Below, in pieces: positions 57,786 to 64,000 of a stretch of DNA of 64,000 bases. The translations under genes and the position numbers were made by a program. The notes beneath the pieces were generated by a model. The model worked only from the letters and a program-made list of their open reading frames with translations. It made no database searches and had not been told where the DNA came from. Position 1 is the first letter of the stretch, and each line of letters begins with the position of its first letter. Source of the stretch: Pelotomaculum thermopropionicum SI (GTDB lineage Bacteria > Bacillota > Desulfotomaculia > Desulfotomaculales > Pelotomaculaceae); assembly GCA_000010565.1 (NCBI GenBank), contig AP009389.1, forward strand, positions 372,001 through 436,000, given 5' to 3'.

Positions 57786-58946
57786 ATGAACAGGTTCCTG
57801 CGTTCTCCTTATGCTAAGACGGCCGGCGCCTTCCTGGCAGGGGTGCTGGCGGTTGCGGCCGTTCTGGCGCTGGCCGGCGTCCTGCACGGCGTGCCCGGCC
57901 TTTCCCGGAGCGGCGCGGCCGCAATTGCCGACGCCCAGGCTGCCGAACTGCCGGGCCTGGGCCCCAATACCATTGCGGACATAGTGTCGCGGGTGGGGCC
58001 GGCGGTGGTAAGAATCGACACCACCGTCCAGGGGGAGAGGTATGTCGATCCTTTCTTCAACGACCCCTTTTTCAGGCACTTTTTCGGCGACCAGTTCCGC
58101 ATTCCGATGCAGTCTGAGGAGCGCCGCGGGCTGGGGTCGGGCTTCATCGTTTCGCCGGACGGCTATATTTTAACCAACGAGCACGTCATTGCCGGCGCCG
58201 ACCGGATTGAGGTGACCGTGGCCGGGCGGGACAAGCCCTATCAGGCCAGAAAAGTTGGGGCGGACCACGACCTCGACCTGGCAGTGCTGAAAATTGACGC
58301 CGGCAACGATCTGCCCACCATTCCGCTGGGCAACTCGGACAGCGTCAGGGTGGGCGACTGGGTTGTGGCCATCGGCAACCCTTACGGCCTGGACCATACC
58401 GTAACGGTGGGCGTGATCAGCGCCAAGGGACGGCCGGTAACGGTGGAAGACCGGCGGTATAAGAACCTGCTCCAGACCGACGCCTCGATTAACCCGGGCA
58501 ACAGCGGCGGCCCGCTCTTAAACCTGAACGGCGAGGTGGTGGGGATCAACACCGCCATCAACGCCCAGGCCCAGGGCATCGGCTTTGCCATACCGAGCAG
58601 CACGGTCAAGGCGGTCTTTGACGACCTGGTGCAAAAAGGAGGGGTTTCCCACCCCTGGCTGGGCGTCTACCTTCAGCAGGTGACGGAGGAATTGGCAAGC
58701 TATTTCGGTTTGCAGGACTTAAGCGGCGCTCTGGTGGCCTCGGTGGTTAGCGGCGGGCCGGCGGAAAAGGCCGGATTGCGGCGGGGCGACATCATCGTGC
58801 GCTACAACGGCAGCGCCGTAAACAACCCCAACGACCTGATCGAGCTGGTGGGGGGAACCGCCGTGGGCAGCCAGGTCGAAATTGAGTTTATCAGGGGCGG
58901 AGAGAGAAAAACCGTTACGGCCGTAATTGAGGCAAAAAGGCCATAG
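57786..58946 (+). CDS. HtrA/DegP-type S1C serine protease
   Basis: A 386-residue membrane-anchored protease acting outside the cytoplasmic membrane in protein quality control. One N-terminal transmembrane helix (about 11-33); trypsin-like domain with H133 (TNEHVIAGA), D164 (DLAVLKI) and S240 (PGNSGGPLLN); one C-terminal PDZ domain (about 280-375; GLRRGDIIVRYNG). ATG at 57786 with GGGAGGG upstream. Followed by a terminator and then the two-component genes, so it may belong to their regulon (inference). Confidence 0.95.
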   Translation: MNRFLRSPYAKTAGAFLAGVLAVAAVLALAGVLHGVPGLSRSGAAAIADAQAAELPGLGPNTIADIVSRVGPAVVRIDTTVQGERYVDPFFNDPFFRHFFGDQFRIPMQSEERRGLGSGFIVSPDGYILTNEHVIAGADRIEVTVAGRDKPYQARKVGADHDLDLAVLKIDAGNDLPTIPLGNSDSVRVGDWVVAIGNPYGLDHTVTVGVISAKGRPVTVEDRRYKNLLQTDASINPGNSGGPLLNLNGEVVGINTAINAQAQGIGFAIPSSTVKAVFDDLVQKGGVSHPWLGVYLQQVTEELASYFGLQDLSGALVASVVSGGPAEKAGLRRGDIIVRYNGSAVNNPNDLIELVGGTAVGSQVEIEFIRGGERKTVTAVIEAKRP

Positions 58947-59020
58947 TTCACCCGACGCGGAGCATTCTGAGCCAAGCGGCTTCAGCACCGTGGCCTTAAT
59001 GGTGCAGCTTTAGTTTTACG

Positions 59021-59044
59021 CCTGCTGCGGCAGGTTTTTTTCTT
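59021..59044 (+). terminator. Terminator after htrA
   Basis: CCTGC and GCAGG pair around a short TGCG loop and are followed by seven Ts. Confidence 0.75.
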
Positions 59045-59085
59045 TTGCCGGCGAATTTTTAAAATGTAGAAATACGGAGGTGCGT

Positions 59086-59763
59086 ATGGAAGCGAAGATT
59101 CTGGTTATTGACGACGACCGGAAGATAACCGCCATGCTGCGCCGCTGCCTGGTCTTTGAAGGCTTTGAGGTGCAGACGGCGGCAGGAGGGGAGGAAGGCC
59201 TGCGCCTTGCCGCCGCCTGGAAGCCCGACCTGGTGGTGCTGGACGTGCTCATGCCCGGCACAGACGGCTGGGAGGTGTGCCGCAGGCTTCGTGCCGGCAG
59301 CAGCCTGCCCATACTGATGCTCACCGCCAAAGATGAGGTGGCCGACCGGGTGAAGGGGCTGGACCTGGGCGCCGACGACTACCTGGTCAAGCCCTTTGCC
59401 CTGGAGGAACTGCTGGCCCGGATCAGGGCCCTCCTGCGCAGGAGCAGGCAGGCCGATACGGCCATGCGGCCCCTGGTGTACGCCGATCTGACGCTCGACC
59501 ATGCCACCCGGGAGGTCCGCCGCGGCGGCCGCCCGATTCAGCTTACGGCAAGGGAATTCGAATTGCTGGCCCTGTTTATGGAGCACCCCCGCCAGGTGCT
59601 GACGCGGGACCAGATCATGGACAGGGTGTGGGGGATTGACTACGGCGGCGAGTCGAACGTTCTGGAGGTATATGTCGGGATGCTCCGGCAAAAGCTGGAG
59701 GAAGGCGGGGAAAAGAGGATTATCCACACCGTTCGCGGGGTGGGCTACGTTTTGAAGGAATAG
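59086..59763 (+). CDS. OmpR/PhoB-family response regulator
   Basis: A 225-residue regulator. Receiver domain with D10, D11, phosphoacceptor D53 (VLDVLMPG), T80 and K102 (VKPF); winged-helix output domain with [20 protein letters not shown] and [19 protein letters not shown] at 59086 follows GGAGGTGC. Co-transcribed with the sensor kinase 28 bp downstream. Confidence 0.95.
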   Translation: MEAKILVIDDDRKITAMLRRCLVFEGFEVQTAAGGEEGLRLAAAWKPDLVVLDVLMPGTDGWEVCRRLRAGSSLPILMLTAKDEVADRVKGLDLGADDYLVKPFALEELLARIRALLRRSRQADTAMRPLVYADLTLDHATREVRRGGRPIQLTAREFELLALFMEHPRQVLTRDQIMDRVWGIDYGGESNVLEVYVGMLRQKLEEGGEKRIIHTVRGVGYVLKE

Positions 59764-59791
59764 CATTTTAAGATTGACGGAGGGAGACGCG

Positions 59792-61207
59792 TTGTCCCTG
59801 CGCCTGAAGCTGACCTTTTTATACAGCGGCGTCCTGGCCCTGACCATGCTGGTTTTCGGCCTGCTGGTGTATTTTTTTATGGAGCACAACCTTACCGCCG
59901 AAGCCGACCGCTCCGTTGCCGGGATAGCCGAGGACGTGGTGCGCTCGACCGTGATTGTGGGCAGGTTCCCGGCTCCGCTGCGGCAGGTGGTCATTCCCGA
60001 CGTTGATGTTTTTGCCAATCCCAACACCTACATTCAGGTGGTGGACCGCTCCGGGGTGGTGGCGGCCAGGTCGGACAACCTGGGCGGGCAGGTCATTCCC
60101 TTGAGCGAGGAAACCCTCAGGGAGGTGGCCAAGGGAAAAGGCTTTTACGAGACCGTAATGTCGGGCAGCCAGAGCCTCAGGGTGTACAACCGGCCGCTTC
60201 TGGTGGACGGCCAGGTGGTAGGCGTGCTCCAGGTGGCCAGGACCATGGGGCCTGCCGAAATGGCCTTGAAGAGGCTTAGGATCCTGCTTTTCCTGGGCGG
60301 GGCGGTCGCCCTTTTCCTGACGAGCACCCTGGGATGGCTATTGGCCGGGGCGGCGCTGAGGCCGATAGGCCGGATCACCGAGACCGCTTCGGCCATCCAG
60401 CAGGGCCGGGACCTTACCAGGCGGATCAGTTACAGTGGGCCGAAGGACGAGGTGGGGCGCCTTGCCGGGACGCTGAACCAGATGCTGGAGCGGCTTCACG
60501 ATGCCTACCGGAACCTGGAGGATGCAGAGGCGGCGCAGCGCCGCTTCGTTTCGGACGCCTCGCACGAGCTGCGCACCCCCTTGACCACCATCAAGGGCAA
60601 CGTGGAGCTGCTGAAAAAAATGGGTGACGCCGATCCGGAAACAAGGAACGAAGCCCTTAACGATATTGCCGGCGAGGTTGAAAGGATGTCCAGGCTGGTC
60701 TCCGACCTTTTGGTCCTGGCCAGGGCCGATGCCAGCCTGAAGCTGAAAAAGGAGGCAGTTGCCCTGGCGCCGCTGCTTGCGGAGGCCGCCCGGCGGGGTT
60801 CCGTCCTGGCCGGGGGGCTGACTTTTTCTGCCGGCGATTTTTCCGCCCTGGGGGAAGCCGAGGTTTTGGGGGATAAGGATTATTTGATGCAGCTTCTGCT
60901 CATCCTGATAGAGAACGCAGTCCGTTACACGCCCCCGGGCGGGGAGGTGCGCCTGGAGGCCCAGGCAGAGGGGGATTGCGTGGAGATATCGATTATCGAC
61001 AACGGGATCGGCATTGCTGAAAAGGACCTGCCCCACATTTTCGAGCGGTTTTACCGGGCGGACAAGGTCCGCTTCAGCAGCGGCTCCGGCCTGGGGCTGG
61101 CGATTGCCCGCTGGATTGTGGAGGAGCACGGCGGAACAATCATTGTGAAAAGTAAAGAAGGGGAAGGCAGCACGTTTACCGTCCACCTGCCCCTGAGAAT
61201 TTTGTAA
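59792..61207 (+). CDS. Two-component sensor histidine kinase
   Basis: A 471-residue membrane kinase. Two transmembrane helices (about 8-32 and 160-185) flank an extracytoplasmic sensor domain; HAMP (about 186-240; ALRPIGRITETASAI); HisKA with H258 in SHELRTPLTT; HATPase with ENAVRYTPPGG, DNGIGI and SGSGLGLAIA. The TTG at 59792 has GGAGGG upstream; an in-frame TTG at 59774 overlaps that site. The stimulus is unknown, perhaps cell-envelope stress given the upstream htrA. Confidence 0.93.
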   Translation: MSLRLKLTFLYSGVLALTMLVFGLLVYFFMEHNLTAEADRSVAGIAEDVVRSTVIVGRFPAPLRQVVIPDVDVFANPNTYIQVVDRSGVVAARSDNLGGQVIPLSEETLREVAKGKGFYETVMSGSQSLRVYNRPLLVDGQVVGVLQVARTMGPAEMALKRLRILLFLGGAVALFLTSTLGWLLAGAALRPIGRITETASAIQQGRDLTRRISYSGPKDEVGRLAGTLNQMLERLHDAYRNLEDAEAAQRRFVSDASHELRTPLTTIKGNVELLKKMGDADPETRNEALNDIAGEVERMSRLVSDLLVLARADASLKLKKEAVALAPLLAEAARRGSVLAGGLTFSAGDFSALGEAEVLGDKDYLMQLLLILIENAVRYTPPGGEVRLEAQAEGDCVEISIIDNGIGIAEKDLPHIFERFYRADKVRFSSGSGLGLAIARWIVEEHGGTIIVKSKEGEGSTFTVHLPLRIL

Positions 61208-61276
61208 TAAGGCTTTTTCAACGGTGGTATTAAAATCCTGATAAATAACAATTCATGGAAATTTTTCATATGTATT

Positions 61277-62686
61277 TTATTTTAGCAGTTCATAGTTTTT
61301 CCCCGTTTCTTTCGTCAGGAAACGTTCCGCTTGTTTTAAAACCAAGGCAAGAATTGCTCCGGCGCTCAGGGTCACGGCCATGGCTGTTTGGGTGTGGAGG
61401 ATATACCAGAAAAGAAGGTATCCCGTTGACAGCACGATGGACATCAGCATCAGCGGAAATGCTACTTTCATAAAGCCGGTAAAGCTGATGTGCGCACCTC
61501 TTTTTTCGGCCATACCGACTACTACCACATTGGCCGACGCTCCGATGATCGTCCCGTTGCCGCCCAGGCAGGCCCCCAAAGACAATGACCACCAGAGTAA
61601 GTTTAAGTCGGTAATGCCGCCAAGGCGCCCCATGTCCTGGATCAGGGGGATCATCGTCGCCACAAAGGGAATGTTGTCCACAAATGCCGAGGCTATGGCA
61701 GAAAGCCAGAGGATCAACATGCCTGTGGGCAGCACATTGCCGCCGGTTACCTCCAGGGACCACCTGGCCACTGCCTCGATTACGCCTGCTTCTTCCAGTG
61801 CCCCGACCACCACGAAAAGCCCAATGAAGAAAAATATTACGGGCCACTCCACCACTTGCAGAGCGTGTTCAGGGTCCTCCCTGGTGAGCAAAAGCAAAAG
61901 GCTGGCGCCCGACAGGGCTATGACCGACGATTCGAGGTGGACGTACTGGTGCAGGATGAAGCCCAGTATGGTAAGGGAAAGTACCACCAGGCATTTGCGC
62001 AGGAGCACGGCGTCTTTAATTTCGTCCTGCTCATTCAGTTTCATTATATTTGCCTTCAGTTCCTCCCGCGCTACCAGCTGTTTTCGATATATAAGCCGGA
62101 TCAAAAAAATGGTCAAAACGTATATAACCACTATAACCGGCGTCAGGTTGAATACGAAGTCCATGAAGCCCAGCCCGGTGGCGCTGCCGATCATAATATT
62201 CGGCGGGTCACCGATTAGTGTAGCCGTACCGCCGATGTTTGAAGCTAAAATCTCGGCGGACAGGAACGGCAGCGGGCTTATCTCGAGTTGCCTGGCTATG
62301 GCGAAGGTGACCGGCACGATTAAAAGCACGGCCGTAACATTATCCAGGAGAGCGGATAAAACCGCCGTGATCAGGGACAAAGCGCCGATGATCTTAAGCG
62401 GCTCGCCCTTGGAGCCCTTGGCTGCCTTAACTGCCAGGTACTCAAAGATACCGGTCTGCCTGGTAATGCCAACAATAATCATCATACCCACAAGCAGGCC
62501 GATGGTGTTAAAGTCGATTGCATGCACCGCTTTTTCCGGAGTGATAATCCCCAGTATAACCACCAGCGCAGCTCCGGCAAAGGCGGCAACCGTCCGGTGG
62601 ATTTTTTCAGATACTATCACGGCGTAAGTAATTAAGAATACTGAAGTGGCTATAATAACCTGGTGCTGCTCGCTCAATGCTTTCAC
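61277..62686 (-). CDS. ArsB/NhaD-type ion transporter, paralogue 1
   Basis: A 469-residue membrane protein with about 12 helices of the ion-transporter superfamily (ArsB, NhaD, P protein). The signatures are AIDFNTIGLLVGMMIIVGIT, LLDNVTAVLLIVPVTFAIAR, SNIGGTATLIGDPPNIMIGS in the first half and FVDNIPFVATMIPLI and NGTIIGASANVVV in the second. Substrates in the family include arsenite, Na+/H+ and citrate; the sequence alone does not decide. Divergently placed to a close paralogue at 63291. Confidence 0.88.
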   Translation of the reverse strand: MKALSEQHQVIIATSVFLITYAVIVSEKIHRTVAAFAGAALVVILGIITPEKAVHAIDFNTIGLLVGMMIIVGITRQTGIFEYLAVKAAKGSKGEPLKIIGALSLITAVLSALLDNVTAVLLIVPVTFAIARQLEISPLPFLSAEILASNIGGTATLIGDPPNIMIGSATGLGFMDFVFNLTPVIVVIYVLTIFLIRLIYRKQLVAREELKANIMKLNEQDEIKDAVLLRKCLVVLSLTILGFILHQYVHLESSVIALSGASLLLLLTREDPEHALQVVEWPVIFFFIGLFVVVGALEEAGVIEAVARWSLEVTGGNVLPTGMLILWLSAIASAFVDNIPFVATMIPLIQDMGRLGGITDLNLLWWSLSLGACLGGNGTIIGASANVVVVGMAEKRGAHISFTGFMKVAFPLMLMSIVLSTGYLLFWYILHTQTAMAVTLSAGAILALVLKQAERFLTKETGKNYELLK

Positions 62687-62813
62687 CCCTTTTTTATTTT
62701 CAACATAATATCATTTAATATCATTACCGAAAGTCTTCAGGCATGCGAAACCAATTGAAAAAAGCCTGTGCACTTGCTGCGGCATATTAAGTTGTCCTTT
62801 ATAAAAAATAATA

Positions 62814-62845
62814 GGGTGGGAAGCCCGTAAAAGGACTTCCCACCC
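62814..62845 (-). terminator. Strong terminator of the 76-residue gene
   Basis: GGGTGGGAAG and CTTCCCACCC form a 10-bp perfect stem; on the minus strand it is followed by TATTATTTTTT. Confidence 0.8.
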
Positions 62846-62912
62846 CAGAAGCCTGAATCCTTGAAAACGAATCGAAAAAATTCGTCCAACACGCAAACAA
62901 GAAATATTCAAT

Positions 62913-63143
62913 TTATTTTTTCTTTTTCAAGTTGAATACTATCCCGACGTCGGGGTCGGTCCAGTAACCGGTAAGGCGGTATCCGTCCGCAATCAACTTT
63001 CTGCATTCAGCTATGGCTTGCTCCAGGTTGTCCAAAAATTTCACTCCTGTTTTGTCGCCTATATCCGGTATATTATCTACGGTTATTTGTTCTTCGAGGT
63101 AATCACCGTGTTCGGTTGCTTTATCTACGGATACCTTGGTCAT
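62913..63143 (-). CDS. Uncharacterised 76-residue protein
   Basis: A small soluble, acidic protein ending in four lysines (TDPDVGIVFNLKKKK); the middle KFLDNLEQAIAECRKLIADG is a helix. The ATG has GGAGGG seven bases upstream, and the gene has its own promoter and terminator, so it is a real independent gene. I recognise no family. Confidence 0.7.
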   Translation of the reverse strand: MTKVSVDKATEHGDYLEEQITVDNIPDIGDKTGVKFLDNLEQAIAECRKLIADGYRLTGYWTDPDVGIVFNLKKKK

Positions 63144-63169
63144 GGACTTCCCTCCGGTATTTTTTTTAT

Positions 63170-63215
63170 AATATACCAGATAGATCGATACGATAACAAT
63201 ACTCGAAAGTATTGT
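63170..63215 (-). promoter_or_regulatory. Promoter with overlapping operator for the 76-residue gene
   Basis: On the minus strand TTGTTA (63199-63194) and TATATT (63175-63170) with an 18-bp spacer. The palindrome ACAATACT-CGAA-AGTATTGT (63196-63215) overlaps the -35 hexamer, suggesting repression. Confidence 0.6.
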
Positions 63216-63290
63216 CGGATTTTAAAAAAATATTAAGATTAATAGTGGTGCAATGTATTGCCCCCACTCTAAAAACGGAGGAGAGTGAAA

Positions 63291-64000
63291 ATGTCTCCAT
63301 CTTGTCAAATCACATTCGCCAGCGCCGTTTTCCTGGGAATTTACGCGCTGTTGATCGCCGATAAGATCCACCGCACCATCGTGGCGCTCTGCGGCGCCGT
63401 GATTATGCTTCTTGCTGGCATCATTTCCCAGGAGCGGGCGGTCAGGGCCATCGACTTCAACACCATCGGCCTGCTTGTGGGTATGATGGTCATCGTAGGC
63501 ATCACCCGCCGCACCGGCATTTTTGAGTACCTGGCCGTCATTTCGGCCAAGTGGGCCAAGGGCGAGCCGGTAAAGATCATGCTCTCGCTGGCCACCGTTA
63601 CCGCTGTCCTGTCGGCTTTCCTGGACAATGTCACCACCGTGCTGCTGATTGTCCCGGTTACCTTTGCCATCGCCCGGCAGTTAAAGATAAACCCGGTACC
63701 CTTCCTGTTCGCTGAAATAATAGCGTCTAATATCGGCGGCACCGCCACCCTGATCGGCGACCCGCCCAACATCATGATCGGCAGCGCCACCGGACTTGGC
63801 TTCATGGACTTCGTCATAGCCCTGACCCCGGTCGTAATCGTAGTCCACATCGCCAACATGATCTGGCTCAGGGTCCTTTATAAGAAGCAGTTGGTAACCA
63901 CCCCGGACCTGCAGAAGAATATAATGAACATGGACGAGAAAGAGGAAATAAAAGACCCGGTCATGCTAAAGAAAAGCCTCTGGATTATCGGTTTGACCAT
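63291..64000 (+). CDS. ArsB/NhaD-type ion transporter, paralogue 2 (cut by window end)
   Basis: The first about 236 residues are visible and are very similar to paralogue 1: AIDFNTIGLLVGMMVIVGIT, LDNVTTVLLIVPVTFAIARQ, SNIGGTATLIGDPPNIMIGS. The ATG at 63291 follows GGAGGAGAG. The frame is open to the window edge. Divergent from the 76-residue gene, with 147 bp between the start codons. Confidence 0.9.
   Translation, partial: MSPSCQITFASAVFLGIYALLIADKIHRTIVALCGAVIMLLAGIISQERAVRAIDFNTIGLLVGMMVIVGITRRTGIFEYLAVISAKWAKGEPVKIMLSLATVTAVLSAFLDNVTTVLLIVPVTFAIARQLKINPVPFLFAEIIASNIGGTATLIGDPPNIMIGSATGLGFMDFVIALTPVVIVVHIANMIWLRVLYKKQLVTTPDLQKNIMNMDEKEEIKDPVMLKKSLWIIGLT

Noticed and set aside
61380-62627. 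415-codon plus-strand frame
   Set aside because: Antisense to the conserved ion transporter; Ser/Thr/Pro-rich and without a start signal.

Overview
The window looks like the chromosome of a spore-forming, probably syntrophic or sulfate-reducing Firmicute of the Pelotomaculum/Desulfotomaculum type. The reasons are strong AGGAGG ribosome-binding sites, frequent GTG and TTG starts, two S-layer-homology (SLH) proteins, a DUF1659/DUF2922/YvrJ triad, an M-box riboswitch and GC-rich core genes. This assignment is inference from gene content; no rRNA or tRNA gene was seen. AT-rich islands (about 2.2-5.6, 12.8-13.5, 16.2-18.6 and 36.9-38.1 kb) stand out as probably acquired DNA.

1-10.0 kb: a surface-polysaccharide region. 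A GT4 glycosyltransferase, a polytopic membrane protein, a sugar aminotransferase and a flippase lie among three insertion sequences: two inverted copies of one IS5/IS1182-type element, one cut by the window edge, and one IS4 element with a probable 7-bp target duplication.

10.0-19.4 kb: a mosaic of toxin-antitoxin (TA) modules and gene fragments. A 25-bp palindromic repeat, always in the same orientation, marks the left end of duplicated, progressively truncated pieces of a flippase gene and of the 3' end of an SNF2 helicase gene. A phosphomannomutase gene has lost its 5' end to a TA cassette.

19.4-34.7 kb: the intact SWIM/SNF2 helicase, a VapBC pair, a MacB/LolD-like ABC exporter, a secreted proline/glycine-rich protein, two SLH proteins (the larger with about nine copies of a helical repeat), a RelE module with a zinc-ribbon partner, and a Thr-rich two-helix peptide.

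34.8-38.1 kb: DUF1659, DUF2922 and YvrJ, with hicAB lying between two 197-bp direct repeats of the yvrJ 3' end. A MerR-DUF4258-YgiT operon follows, with a textbook promoter and operator.

38.4-46.0 kb: a 12-gene gas vesicle cluster on the minus strand, in transcription order gvpA, a coiled-coil gene, gvpO, gvpN, a double-AAA ATPase with a GvpH-like N-terminus, gvpF (frameshifted), gvpG, an N-terminally extended gvpL, a gvpA-family gene, gvpF/L, gvpK and gvpJ.

46.3-64 kb: an MNT/HEPN TA pair, amidase, arsR-arsM with repeated operators, galE, a coiled-coil exported protein, an AI-2E-type transporter, a frameshifted FAD/Fe-S oxidoreductase with an MvhD-like tail, M-box riboswitch-controlled corA, HtrA protease, a two-component system and two divergent ArsB/NhaD-type transporter paralogues. 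Four reading frames are broken by one base within a homopolymer, so sequencing error should be excluded before calling them dead.
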